DNA of 64,000 nucleotides from Chionoecetes opilio (GCA_016584305.1 JACEEZ010014059.1:53062-117061), one strand, 5' to 3'; positions 1-12,229 are shown, numbered from the stretch's first letter. Numbers and translations are program-made. The notes: generated by a model not told the origin, from the sequence alone.

Positions 1-202
1 TTTCCCTTTTTTTAATAGCTTAATGTAATGTAAGCTAGTACTTATAGGTCAAATTATTCTAAAAAGAGGATTTTTATACTTCAATTTATAGGAAACAGCT
101 ATATATCCACCGATAACTAGCTAAATATCATTGAAAACACTAGATTTTATGAGTTTATAGCAATATGATAAGTAACACTAATTGTATATATACAATAACG
201 CT

Positions 203-221
203 ACAGTTTACAAGAAACTGT
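203..221 (+). repeat. Hairpin variant ACAGTTT-N5-AAACTGT
   Basis: In this monomer variant AAACTATG is AAACTGTG, which lengthens an inverted repeat from 5 bp (AGTTT/AAACT) to 7 bp. The same variant occurs in the equivalent higher-order positions near 21.4, 26.5, 41.3 and 43.4 kb. It is a useful marker for register in the array. Confidence 0.8.
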
Positions 222-281
222 GAAAAACACTTAAAATATACCGTTACATAACAATAAATAACCTATTACTCTTCTATTTAT

Positions 282-303
282 TAGCTTAATGTAATGTAAG
301 CTA
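282..303 (+). repeat. Monomer hairpin motif TAGCTTA-N8-TAAGCTA
   Basis: Perfect 7-bp inverted repeat with an 8-base loop ATGTAATG; the direct repeat ATGTA-ATGTA sits across loop and arm. It recurs in almost every plain monomer and is used here as the phase start. Composites often begin with altered forms (CAGCTTA, TAGCTTTA). Structure formation is inference. Confidence 0.85.
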
Positions 304-443
304 CTTATAGGTGCAAATTATTCTAAAAAGAGGATTTTATACTTCAATTTGTAGGAAAACAGCTATATATCACCGATAAGTAGTTAATATCATTGAAAAC
401 ACTACATTTTATGGGTTTATAGCAATATGATAAGTAAAACTAC

Positions 444-457
444 TTGTATATATACAA
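444..457 (+). repeat. 14-bp palindrome TTGTATATATACAA, one per monomer
   Basis: A perfect dyad near the middle of the 262-bp unit, present in most monomers. Some copies change the first bases (TTTTATATATAC, TTCTATATATAC), which breaks the outer arms. It is a plausible site for a symmetric DNA-binding protein or for cruciform extrusion; no protein partner can be named. Confidence 0.8.
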
Positions 458-1022
458 TAACGCTACAGTTTACAAGAAACTGTGAAAAACACTTAAAATA
501 TACCGTTACATAACAATAAATAACCTATTACTCTTCTATTTATTAGCTTAATGTAATGTAAGCTACTTATAGGTGCAAATTATTCTAAAAGAGGATTTTA
601 TACTTCATTTGTAGGAAAACAGCTATATATCACCGATAAGTAGTTAATATCATTGAAAACACTACATTTTATGGGTTTATAGCAATATGATAAGTAAAAC
701 TACTTGTATATATACAATAACGCTACAGTTTACAAGAAACTATGAAAAACGCTTGCAATATACCGTTATATAACAATAAATAACCTCTTACTCTTCTATT
801 TATTAGCTTAATGTAATGTAAGCTACTTATAGGTGCAAATTATTCTAAAAATAAGGATTGTATACTTCAATTTGTAGGAAAACAGCTATATATCACCGAT
901 AACTAGCTAAAATCATTGAAAAGAACACATTTTGAGGGTATAAAGCATTATCATAAGGTAAATTCCTTCTATTAATGATATAACACAACAATTAACAAGA
1001 AACTATGAAAAACACGTATAAT

Positions 1023-1034
1023 ATACAATTGTAT
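1023..1034 (+). repeat. 12-bp palindrome ATACAATTGTAT in diverged monomer
   Basis: Perfect dyad found in the diverged first monomer of nearly all composites and absent from plain monomers, where the aligned sequence is ATACCGTTATAT. Confidence 0.75.
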
Positions 1035-1083
1035 CACAATATAGAATCTGAAACTCCTATTATAAGCTTACAGTAGTTTAAAA

Positions 1084-1095
1084 TAGAAATTTCTA
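1084..1095 (+). repeat. 12-bp palindrome TAGAAATTTCTA in composite
   Basis: Perfect dyad in the remnant between the diverged monomer and the first subrepeat. It is kept in all clean composites and has no counterpart in plain monomers. Confidence 0.75.
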
Positions 1096-1306
1096 ACGAA
1101 AACAACTATAATACCACATTTTGAATTTCTCTATCAAAAAAAGGGCTGAATAAGATCAATTTTCGACATTTTTTAGCCATTCAAAAATACATTAAAACAC
1201 TTGAAAAAACGTTGTTTTAAGAATAAAATTGATACATATATTTCATGAAAAATACATATTTTAAGCTTTTAATATTATAAAATATAGTTGTGTAAAAGTT
1301 CTGAAT

Positions 1307-1325
1307 AATGTCAAATTTTGACATT
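1307..1325 (+). repeat. 19-bp dyad in middle subrepeat
   Basis: AATGTCAAATTTTGACATT has perfect 9-bp arms about a central T. It marks the second subrepeat of a triple. The first and third subrepeats have the weaker forms GTCAATTTTCGAC and GTCAAATTTCGAC, where a C breaks the arms, so the state of this dyad tells which copy one is reading. Confidence 0.8.
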
Positions 1326-1603
1326 TTTAAGGCTTTTAAAAATGCATTAAAATACTTGAAAAAACGTTGTTTTTTAGGATTAAAATTGATACGTAAATTT
1401 CATGAAAATGCATATTTTTAGCTCATAACATTGTAAAATATAGTTGTGTAAAAGTGCTGAATAATGTCAAATTTCGACATTTTTTAGCCTTTCAAAAAAA
1501 CATTGAAATACTTGAAAAAAAAAATTTGTTTTAAGATTAAAATTGATATCTAAATTGCATGAAAAATACATATTTTTAGCTATTAATTTTGTAAAATATA
1601 GTT

Positions 1604-1632
1604 GTAGCAAATATCAAAAGCTATTTAGCTAC
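1604..1632 (+). repeat. Stem-loop at 3' end of subrepeat block
   Basis: GTAGCAAATA pairs with TATTTAGCTAC as a 10-bp stem with one bulged A and an 8-base loop. It lies exactly where the third subrepeat stops and the sequence returns to the plain monomer, and is kept in clean composites. It may mark an old recombination junction. Confidence 0.7.
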
Positions 1633-1850
1633 ATATATAAAGAAATATACTTCAATTTGTAGAAAAAAACAACTCTTCACTGATAACTAGCTAAAATCAT
1701 TGAAAACACTACAATTTTAGGGTTTATAGCAATATGATAAGTAAAACTACTTGTATATATACAATAACGCTACAGTTTACAAGAAACTATAAAAAACACT
1801 TGCAATATACCGTTATATCACAATAAATAACCTCTTACTCTTTTATTTAA

Positions 1851-4750
1851 TAGCTTAATGTAATGTAAGCTACTTATAGGTGCAAATTTTTCTAAAAAGA
1901 GGATTTTATACATCAATTTGTAGGAAAACAGCTATATATCACCGATAACTAGCTAATATCATTGAAAACACTACATTTTATGGGTTTATAGCAATATGAT
2001 AAGTAAAACTACTTGTATATATACAATAACGCTACAGTTTACAAGAAACTATGAAAAACGCTTGCAATATACCGTTAAATCACAATAAATAACCTTTACT
2101 CTTCTATTTATTAGCTTAATGTAATGTAAGCTACTTATAGGTGCAAATTATTCTAAAAAGAGGATTTTATACTTCAATTTGTAGGAAAACAGCTATATAT
2201 ATCACCGATAACTAGCTAATATCATTGAAAACACTACATTTTATGGGTTTATAGCAATACGATAAGTAAAACTACTTGTATATATACAATAACGTTACAG
2301 TTTACAAGAAACTATGAAAAATGCTTGCAATATACCGTTATATCACAATAAATAACCTCTTACTCTTCTATTTATTAGCTTAATGTAATGTAAGCTACTT
2401 ATAGGTGCATTTTATTCTAAAAAGAGGATTTTATACTTCAATTTATAGGAAAACAGCTATATATCACCGATAACTAGCTAATATCATTGAAAACACTACA
2501 TTTTATGGGTTTATAGCAATATGATAAGTAACACTAATTGTATATATACAATAACGCTACAGTTTACAAGAAACTATGAAAATGCTAGCAATATACAGTT
2601 ATATCACACTAAATAACCTATTACTCTTCTATTTAATAGCTTAATGTAATGTAAGCTACTTATAGGTACAAATTATTCTAAAAAGAGGATTTTATACTTC
2701 AATTTATAGGAAAACAGCTATATATCACCGATAACTAGCTAATATAATTGAAAACACTACATTTTATGGGTTTATAGCAATATGATAAGTAACACTAATT
2801 GTATATATACAATAACGCTACAGTTTACAAGAAACTGTGAAAAACACTTAAAATATAACGTTACATAACAAATAATACCCTATTACCCTTCTATTTATTA
2901 GCTTAATGTATTACGCTACTTATAGGTGGAATTTTCTAAAAAAGGGAGAGGATTTTATACTTCAATTTGTAGGAAACAGCTATGATATCACCGTAAGGTA
3001 GTTAATATCATTGAAAACACTACATTTTTATGGGTTTATAGCAATTATAAGTAAAACTACTTGTATATACTACTAAACTCTACAGTTTACAAGAAACTAT
3101 GAAAACGCTTGCAATACACCGTTATATCACAATAAATAACCTCTTACTCTTATATTAATAGCTTAATATTATGTAAGCTACTTATGGTGCAAATTGAATT
3201 CTAAAAAGAGGAGTTTATACTTCATTTATAGGAAACAGCTATCTATCAACCGATAACTAGCTATATCATGAAAACACTAACATTTTATGGTTTATAGCAA
3301 TATGATAAGTAGAACTACTTGTATATATCGACCAATAACGTTACATTTACAAGAAACTATGAAAAACGCTTGCAATTATACCGTTATAGTCACAATAAAT
3401 AACCTCTTTAAACCGGGGGAACTATTTTATTAGCTTAATGTAAGTAAGCTACTTATAGGTGCATCTTACTCTAACATGAGATTTTATCTTGAATTTGTAG
3501 GAAACAGCTCTATATTCACCGAATAACTAGCTAATATCATTGAACCTACTTTTATGGTTTTTATAGCAATATGATAAGTAAACTACTTTGTATATATACA
3601 ATAACCTACTTTTAACAAGAAACGATGAAAAACGCTTGCAATATACGTTATATCACACTAAATAACCTATTACTCCTTCTTATTTCATAACTTATGCATT
3701 TAAGCCTAACTTTAGGTGTCAAAATATTCTAAAAGAGGATTTTATTCTTCAATTTAAGAAACAGCTGATAATATCAAGGGGGGGGGGGGGGGGGTTAACT
3801 AGCTAATATCATTGAAACACTACATTTTATGGGTTTATCGCATATGATAAGTTTAAAACTACTTTTATATTATACAGTACGCTAACAGTTTACAAGAAAC
3901 TATGAAAAACGCGTTTGCAATCTACAGTTATCTCACAATAAATAACCTCTTACTCTTCTATTTAATACTTATTGTAATGTAGGCTACTTATCGTGCAAAT
4001 TATTCTAAAAAGATGGAATTTTATACTTCAATTTGTAGGAAAACAGCTTATCTATCCCGATAACCTAGCTAATAATCATTGAAAACACTACATTTTATTG
4101 GTTTATAGCAATATGTAGTAAAATACTTGTTATAAGTATACCATAACGCTACAGTTTACAAGAACTATGAAAAACGCTTGCAATATACCAGTTATATCAC
4201 ATAAATAACCTCTTACTCTTATATTTTAATACCTTAATGTAATGTAAGCATTATAGGTGCAAATTATTCCAAAAGACATTTTATACTTAGGGCAATTGTA
4301 GAAAACAGTTATATCACCGATAACTTAGCTAATATCAATGGAAAACACAACATTTTATGGGTTTATTAGCAATATGATAAGTAAAACCTACTTGTTATAT
4401 ACAAGAAACGCTACAGTTGACAAGAAACTATGAAAACGCATGCAATATACAGTTTATATCACAATAAATAACCTCGTTACTCTCTATTTAATAGTTTTAT
4501 TAATGTAGCTACTTATAGGTGCAATTATTTCTAAAAAGAGGATTTTATACTTCAATAATGTGGAAAACACTATATATCACCGATACACTAGCTAATATCA
4601 TTGATACCCAAAATTTTTCGGGTTTATAGCAATATGATAAGTAAACTACTTGTATATATACAATACGCTTACAGTTTTACAAGGAAACATAAAAACGCTT
4701 GCAATATATCCGTTATATAACAATAATAACCTTCTTACTCTTCTATTTAT
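1851..4750 (+). repeat. Monomer array A1, about 11 monomers, noisy second half
   Basis: Monomers are clean to about 2857, then carry many small deletions. Variant order includes a monomer with GGTGCATTTTATTC, one with GCTAGCAATATACAG near 2584, and one with GGTACAAATTATTC. A run of 17 G at 3778-3794 replaces part of ATCACCGATAAC and looks artefactual. Confidence 0.9.
3778..3794 (+). other. Run of 17 G, likely artefact
   Basis: It replaces CCGA of ATATCACCGATAACTAG in an otherwise recognisable monomer inside a low-quality band. No other copy has it. Confidence 0.75.
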
Positions 4751-5802
4751 TAGCTTAATGTAATGTTAAGCTACTTAAGGTGCAAATTTATTCTAAAAAA
4801 AAAAAAGGTTTGTATAGCTTCAATTGTAGGAAAACCGGCTATATATCACCGATAACTAACTAAATGCATTGAAAAGAACACATTTTGGGAGGGTATATAG
4901 CATTATCATACAGGTAAATTCCCTTCTATTACTTGATATAACACAACATTAACAAGAAACTATGAAAACACGTAATAATATACAATTGTATCACAATATA
5001 GAGTCCTAAAACTCGTATTATTCAGCTTACAGTATTCAAATAGAAATTTCTAACGCAAACCACCTATAATACCACGTTGAATTTCTCTATCAAAAAAGGG
5101 CTGATAATGTCATTTTCGACATTTTTTTAGCCATTCAAAAATCACATTAACAACACTTGAAAAAAACGTTGCTTTTAAGATAAAATTGATACATAATTTC
5201 ATGAAAAAAACATATTTTGTAAGCTCTTTAATATTATAAAATATAGTTTGTGTAAAAGTGCTGAATAAATGTCAATTTTGACATTTTACGGCTTTCAAAA
5301 TGCATTAAATTACTTGAAAAAACGTTGTTTTTAGGATTAACATTATACCTAAATTTCCATGAAAATGCATATTTCTGCTCATACATTGTAAATATCGTTG
5401 TGTAAAGTGGCTGAATAATTCCACTTTCGACATTTTTTAGCCTTTCAAAAAAACAGTGAAATACTTGAGAAAACATTGTTTTTAATATTTAGAAATTGAT
5501 ATCTTAATTTTCATGAAAAATATATATTTTTAGCTATTAATTTTTGTAAAATATAGTGTAGCAAATATCAAAAGCTATTTAGCTACATCTTTTAAAGAAA
5601 TATACTTCAATTTGTGAAACAACAACTATTCACTGATTAACTAGCTAAACATTCATTGAAAACACTACATTTTTTAAGGGTTTATAGCAAAATGATATAA
5701 ACTACTTGTATATTACAATACGCTTACCGTTTACAAGAACTATGAAAAACACTTGCAATATACGTTATATCACAATAATAACCTCTTGACTCTTCTATTT
5801 AA
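4751..5802 (+). repeat. Composite unit 2, three subrepeats, noisy
   Basis: Diverged monomer with GGGAGGGTATATAGC, then subrepeats starting near 5101, 5261 and 5411. A chance 80-codon minus-strand frame at 5234-5476 lies across subrepeats 2 and 3; it exists because of local frameshifting indels and is not kept in other units. Confidence 0.85.
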
Positions 5803-7387
5803 TAGCTAATGTAATGTAAGCTACTTTGGTGCAAATTTTTCTAAAAAGAGGATTTTATCACTTCAAATTTGTAGGAAACATTTATATATCACCGATAACT
5901 AGCTAATAACATTGAAAACACTACATTTATGGGTTTATAGCATATGATAAGTAACCTACTTGTATATATACAATACGCTACAGTTTACAAGACCTATGAA
6001 AAACGCCTGCAATATACAGTTATTCACACTAAATAACCTATTACTCTCTATTTATAACTTAATGTACTGTAAGCACTTATAGGTACAATTATTCTAAAAG
6101 AGGATTTTATACTTCAATTGATAGGAAAACAGCTATTATCACCGATACACTAGCTAAGATCATTGAAAAACACTACATTTTATGGGTTTATAGCAACAAT
6201 AAGTAAACTACTTTTATTAGATACACTAACGTTACGTTTACAAAGAACTAATGAAAAATCTTGCAATAACCGTTATAATCACATAAATAACCTCTTTACT
6301 CTCTTCTTTTATTAGCTTAATGTAATGTAAGCTACTTATAGGTGCATTTTAATTCTAAAAAGAGATTTTATACTTCACTTTGTAGGAAACAGCTATATAT
6401 CAACCGAGAACTAGCTAATATCATTGAAAACCTACATTTTTTATGGTTTATAGCAATATGATAAGTAAAACTACTTTTAGATATACATAACGCTACAGTG
6501 TACAAGAAACTATGAAAAAAACCGCTAGCAATATAAAGTTATATCACACTAAATAACCTATTACTCTTCTATTTAATAGCTTATGTAAGTAGCTACTTAT
6601 AGGTACAATTATTCTAAAAAAGAGAGGAGGATTTTATACTTCATTTTATAGGAAGAATCAGCTATTATATCATCACAAATACTTAGCTAATACCATTGAA
6701 AACACTAGATTTTATGAGTTATAGCAATATGAATAAGTAACACTAATTTGTATATATACAATAACGCTACGTTTTTTTAAAAAACAAGAAAAAAAAAACT
6801 GTAAAAACACTTAAATATACCGTTACATAACAATAAAATAACCTATTACTCTTCTATTTATTACCTTAATGTTATGTACGCTCTTATAGGTGCAAATTAT
6901 TCCTAACAAGAGGATTTTATACTTCAATTGGTAGGAAAACAGCTATATATCCCGGATACGTAGTTAATTCATTGCAAACACTACATTTTATGGTTTTAGC
7001 AATATGATAAGTAAACTACTTTGTAATATATACAGTACGCTACAGTTTACAAGAAACTATGAAAAACGCTTGAATATACCGTTATAATCACAATAAATAA
7101 CCTCTTTACTCTTATATTTTAATATCTTATGTATGTAAGCTACTTATAGGTGCAAATTATTCTAAAAAGAGGATTTTTTATACTTCAATTTGTAGGAAAA
7201 CAGCTATTATCTCACCGATAACTAGCTATATCATGGAAAACACTACATTTTTTATTGGTTAGTATCAATATGATAAAGTAAAAACTACTTTATATATATA
7301 CAATAACGCTAAAGCTTTTACAAGAAACTATGAAAACGCTTGCAATAACCGTTTATATAACAAAATAACCTATTAATCTTCTATTAT
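5803..7387 (+). repeat. Monomer array A2, about six monomers, noisy
   Basis: All landmarks remain readable despite indels. Near 6520 is the GCTAGCAATATA-type monomer, followed by GGTACAATTATTC and then an AAACTG-type monomer, the same order as near 2.6, 15.9, 21.2, 26.2 and 43.1 kb. T- and A-run expansions near 6772-6800 look artefactual. Confidence 0.85.
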
Positions 7388-8467
7388 CAGCTTAATGTAA
7401 TGTAAGCTACTTATAGGTGCAGAATTTTCAAAAAAAAGATTGTATACTTCAATTTGTAGAAACAGCTATATATCACCGATACTAATGCTAAAATCATTGA
7501 AAAGAACAACATTTTAGATTAGTTTTTTTATTTGTTTATTTTAATTATTTTTTTTGTATACAAGCATTATCATAAGGTAAATTCCTTCTATTAATGATAG
7601 CCACAACAATTAACAAGAGCATGAAAAAACACGTAATAATATGACAATTGTATCACAATATAGAATCTGAACTCCTATTATAAGCTCAGTAAGTTTAAAA
7701 TAGTAAATTTTCTAACGAACAACTATATATCACTTTGAATTTCCTCTTCAAAAAAAAAGGGGGGGGCTGGAATATGTCATTTCGTCGACATTTTTTAGCC
7801 ATATCAAAACATTACAACACTTGAAAAACGTTGTTTTAAGAATAAAATTGATACATATTTATCATGAAAATACATATTTTAAGCTTTTAATATTATAAAA
7901 TAAAGTTTGTAAAAGTGCTGATAATGTCAAATTTTTGACATTTTTAAGGCTTTTAAAAATGCATTAAAATACTTGAAAAAACGTTGTTTTTTAGGATTAA
8001 AATTGATACCTAAATTTCATGAAAATGCATATTTTTAGCTCATAACATTGTAAAATATAGTTGTGTAAAAGTGCTGAATAATGTCAAATTTCGACATTTT
8101 TTAGCCTTTCAAAAAAACATTGAAATACTTGAAGAAAAAAATTTGTTTTAAGATTAAAATTGATATCTAAATTGCATGAAAAATACATGTTTTTAGCTAT
8201 TAATTTTGTAAAATATAGTTGTAGCAAATATCAAAAGCTATTTAGCTACATATATAAAGAAATATACTTCAATTTGTAGAAAAAAAAAACTCTTCACTGA
8301 TAACTAGCTAAAATCATTGAAAACACTACATTTTTAGGGTTTATAGCAATATGATAAGTAAAACTACTTGTATATATACAATAACGCTACAGTTTACAAG
8401 AAACTATAAAAAACACTTGCAATATACCGTTATATCACAATAAATAACCTCTTACTCTTTTATTTAA
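7388..8467 (+). repeat. Composite unit 3, three subrepeats, with T-rich insertion
   Basis: Subrepeats start near 7767, 7918 and 8074. The first half is noisy and the second half clean. At about 7515-7562 a T-rich stretch (TTTGTTTATTTTAATTATTT) replaces the usual GAGGGTATAAAGC of the diverged monomer. A run of eight G lies at 7759-7766. Confidence 0.87.
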
Positions 8468-11179
8468 TAGCTTAATGTAATGTAAGCTACTTATAGGTGC
8501 AAATTTTTCTAAAAAGAGGATTTTATACATCAATTTGTAGGAAAACAGCTATATATCACCGATAACTAGCTAATATCATTGAAAACACTACATTTTATGG
8601 GTTTATAGCAATATGATAAGTAAAACTACTTGTATATATACAATAACGTTACAGTTTACAAGAAACTATGAAAAACGCTTGCAATATACCGATATATCAC
8701 AATAAATAACCTCTTACTCTTCTATTTATTAGCTTAATGTAATGTAAGCTACTTATAGGTGCATCTTTCTCTAAAAAGAGGATTTTATACTTCAATTTGT
8801 AGGAAAACAGCTATATATCACCGATAACTAGCTAATATCATTGAAAACACTACATTTTATGGGTTTATAGCAATATCATAAGTAAAACTACTTGTATATA
8901 TACAATAACGCTACAGTTTACAAGAAACTATGAAAAACGCTTGCAATATACAGTTATATCACAATAAATAACCTATTACACTTCTATTTAATAGCTTAAT
9001 GTAATGTAAGCTACTTATATGTGCAAATTATTCTAAAAAGAATATTTTATACTTCAATTTATAGGAAAACAACTATATATCACCGATAACTAGCTAATAT
9101 CATTGAAAACACTACATTTTATGGGTTTATAGCAATATGATAAGTAAACTACTTAAAAATGACATAAGAAATTAAAACCCTACATTTAACCCTATATTAA
9201 CAAATAACTTAGGNAAGTATATACAAAAAAACTTTCTTGATATATCAAACGCTACAGTTACAAGAAACTATGAAAAACGCTTGCAATATACCGTTATATC
9301 ACAATTAATAACCTCTTACTCATATATTTAATAGCTTAATGTAATGTAAGCTATTATAGATGCAAATTATTCTAAAAAGAGGATTTTATACTTCAATTTG
9401 TAGGAAAACTGCTATATATCACTGATAACTAGCTAATATCATTGAAAACACTACATTTTATGGGTTTATAGGAATATGATAAGTAAAAATACTTGTATAT
9501 ATACAATAACGCTTCAGTTTACAAGAAACTATGAAAAACGCTTGCAATTTTACATTTATATTACAATAAATAACCTTTACTCTTCTATTTAATACTTTAT
9601 GTAATGAAAAGCTACTTAAAGGTGCAAATTATTCAAAAAAGGGGGATTTTATACTTCAATTGTAGGAAAACAGCTATATATCACCGATAACTAGCTAATA
9701 TCATTGAAAACACAACATTTTATGGGTCTATAGCTATATGATAAGTAAAACTACTTGTGTATAATAACGCTACAGTTTACAAGAAACTGTGAAAAACGCT
9801 TGCAATATACAGTTATATCACAATAAATAACCTCTTACTCTTCTATTTAATAGCTTTATGTAATGTAAGCTACTTATAGGTGCAAATTATTCTAAAAAGA
9901 GGATTTTATACTTCAATTTGTAGTAAAACAGCTATATATACCGAAAAACTAGCTAATATCATTGAAAACACAACATTTTATGGGTTTATAGCAATAAGAT
10001 ATGTAAAACTATTTGTATATATACAATAACGCTACAGTTTACAAGAAACTATGAAAAACACTTGCAATATACCGTTATATCACAAAAATAACCTCTTTAA
10101 TCTCTATTTATAGTTAATGTAATGTAAGCTACTTATAGGTGCAAATTTTTCTTAAAAAGAGGATTTTATACTTCAATTTGTAGGAAAACAGTTATATATC
10201 ACCGATATTTAGCTAATATCATTGAAAAACACACATTTTAGGGTTTATAGCAATATGATAAGGAAAACTATTTGTATATATACAATAACGCTACAGTTAC
10301 AAGAAAACTATGAAAAACGCTTGCAATATACAGTTATATCACAATAAATTTAACCTCTTACTCTTTTTTTAATAGCTTAATGTAATGTAAGCTATTATAT
10401 GTGCAAATTATTCTAAAAAGAGGATTTTATACTTAATTTATGGAAAACAGCTATATATCACCGATAACTAGCTAATATCATTGAAAAAAACTAAATTTTA
10501 TGGGTTAAGCAATATGAAAGTTAAAACTAATTGTATATATACAAAACCGCTACAGTTTACAATTTTCTTTTTTTTTGAAAAACTAGATATAACGCTTGCA
10601 ATATACAGTTATATCACAATAAATAACCTATTACACCTTCTATTTAATAGATTAATGTAATGTAAGCTACTTATATGTGCAAATTATTCTAAAAAAGAGG
10701 AGTTTTATACCTCAATTTATAGGAAAACAGCTATATATCACCGAATAAACTAGCTAATATCATTGAAAAACATACATTTTATGGGTTATAGCAATATGAT
10801 TAAGTAAAAATACTGTATTATAACTAATAACGCGACATTTACAAGAAACTAGGAAAAAACGCTTGGCAAATATACCGTTATATCACAATAAATAACCTAT
10901 TACTCTTCTATTGATTAGCTATGTAATGTAAGCTACTCTAGTGGCAAAATATATTAAAAAGAGGATTTTCTACTTCAATTTGTAGGGAAAAAACAGCTAT
11001 ATAGCACCGATAACTAGATAATATCATGAAAACAATACATTTTATGGCGTTTATAGCAATATGATAAGTAAAAATACTTTTATATATACAATAAACGCTA
11101 CAGTTTACAAGGAGAAACTATGAAAACGCTTGCATATACCGTTATATCACAATAAATAACCTATACTCTTCTATTTTAT
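8468..11179 (+). repeat. Monomer array A3, about ten monomers, with 85-bp insertion
   Basis: Clean to about 9150, then increasingly noisy from about 9540, worst at 10.4-11.2 kb. The first monomers share variants (TTTTTCTAAAA, CCGATATATC, GCATCTTTCTC) with those after composites 12 and 13. The foreign stretch near 9155-9240 is listed separately. Confidence 0.88.
9155..9240. other. Non-satellite insertion with one N
   Basis: Between ACTACTT and the resumed GATATATC...AACGCTACAG are about 85 bases with no match to monomer or composite, including GACATAAGAAATTAAAACCC and an N at 9214. It splits the 14-bp palindrome region. It could be an assembly join or a small real insertion. Confidence 0.6.
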
Positions 11180-12229
11180 TAGATTAATGTAATGATAAGC
11201 TACTTATAGTGCAATTGTACTAAAAAAAAGGATTGTATACTTCAACATTTGTAGGAAAACAGCTATATATCCGGATAACTAGCTAAATCATTGAAAAAGA
11301 AACACATTTTGAGGTATAAAGGCATTATAATAAGGTAAATTCCATCTCTAATGATATACACAACACTTAACAAGAAACTATGAAAAAACACGTATAATAT
11401 ACAATTGTATCACAATATAGAGTCTTCAAACTCCTATTATAAGCTTACAGTAGTTTAATATAGAACTTCTAACGCAACCAACATAATACCAACATTTTGA
11501 ATTTCTCTATCAACAAAAGGCTGGAATAATGGTCAATTTCGACATTTTTAGCCTTCAAAATACATTAAAACACTGAAAAAAACCTTGTTTTAAGAATAAT
11601 ATTGGATACATAAAATTTCATGAAAAACTACATATTTAAGCTCTTATATTAAAAATTAGTTGTGTAAAAGTGCTGAATAATGTTCAAATTTGACAAATTT
11701 AAGGCTTCAAAAATTTTTGCATTAAAATACTTAAAAAAACGTTGTGTTTTTAGGATTAAAATGGATACCTAAATTTCATGAATAAGCATATTTTTAGCTC
11801 ATAACAGTGTATAAAATATAGTTGTGTAAAAGTGCTGAATAATGTCACATTTCGACCATTTTTAGCCTTTCAAAAAAACATAGAAAATACTTGAAAAAAC
11901 ATTGTTTTCAAGATTAAAATTGATATCTAAAATTCATGAAAAATACATATTTTTAGCTATTGATTTTGTAAAATATAGTTGTAGCAAAATCAAAGCTATT
12001 TAGCTACATATTTAAAGAAATTATACTTCAATTTGTAGAAGGAAAAAAACTCTTCACTGATAACTAGCTTAAATCATTGAAAACACTACATTTTAAGGGT
12101 TTATAGCAATATGATAAGTTAAAAACTACTGTATACATACAATAACGCTACAGTTTACAAGAAACTATGAAACAACACTTGCAATATACCGTTATATCAC
12201 AATAAATAACCTCTTACTCTTCTCATTAA
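11180..12229 (+). repeat. Composite unit 4, three subrepeats, noisy
   Basis: Diverged monomer with TTTTGAGGTATAAAGG; subrepeats start near 11521, 11673 and 11835. It is separated from unit 5 by a single monomer, the same close spacing as the pair formed by unit 14 and unit 15. Confidence 0.87.

Larger units (their letters stand above)
1..803 (+). repeat. Monomer array A0, three 262-bp monomers
   Basis: Monomers start near 16, 282 and 544. The first 15 bases, rich in T, are the tail of an earlier monomer. The block has the variant order seen again near 21.4, 26.4, 41.2 and 43.3 kb: a monomer with AAACTGTG and ACTTAAAATATACCG, then one with AAGTAGTTAATATC. No gene seen. Confidence 0.93.
804..1850 (+). 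repeat. Composite unit 1, three subrepeats
   Basis: Begins as a diverged monomer (AAGGATTGTATAC, CATTTTGAGGGTATAAAGC, CCTTCTATTAATGATATAAC), passes through a scrambled remnant near 1060-1140, then three 156-bp subrepeats with CTGAATAA landmarks near 1146, 1301 and 1457. It rejoins the monomer at ATATACTTCAATTTGTAG near 1650. The first subrepeat has the private variant AATAAGATC, also present in unit 8. Confidence 0.92.
2857..7930. other. Low-quality band, deletion-rich
   Basis: Single-base deletions and homopolymer changes occur every few tens of bases, whereas flanking copies are nearly identical to each other. Onset and end are abrupt and do not fall on repeat boundaries, which points to sequencing or consensus error, not to biological decay. 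Confidence 0.8.

Noticed and set aside
1380..1410. TTTCATGAAA as a heat-shock-element-like site
   Set aside because: Only two of the three or more alternating units of a working element are present, and the third subrepeat often loses even that (TTGCATGAAA, TTACATGAAA).
1680..1740. TTTTAGGGTTTATAG reminiscent of telomeric TTAGGG or TTTAGGG
   Set aside because: It occurs once per unit and never in tandem; it is just a variant of TTTTATGGGTTTATAG.
804..1850. Composite as a non-autonomous transposon inserted in the satellite
   Set aside because: I see no terminal inverted repeats or target-site duplication, all copies are in one orientation and phase, and much of the unit aligns with the monomer, so internal divergence explains it better.
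3778..3794. G-run as a possible G-quadruplex
   Set aside because: It is a single run in a low-quality band, absent from all other copies, and probably a sequencing artefact.
5234..5476. 80-codon open frame on the minus strand
   Set aside because: It lies in subrepeats 2 and 3 of a noisy composite. Better-quality sister composites do not keep the frame open, and the protein is low complexity with no recognisable domain.
2857..7930. Noisy band as an old, degenerate layer of the satellite
   Set aside because: Changes are mostly single-base indels with sharp band edges, while old layers should show substitutions and graded divergence.
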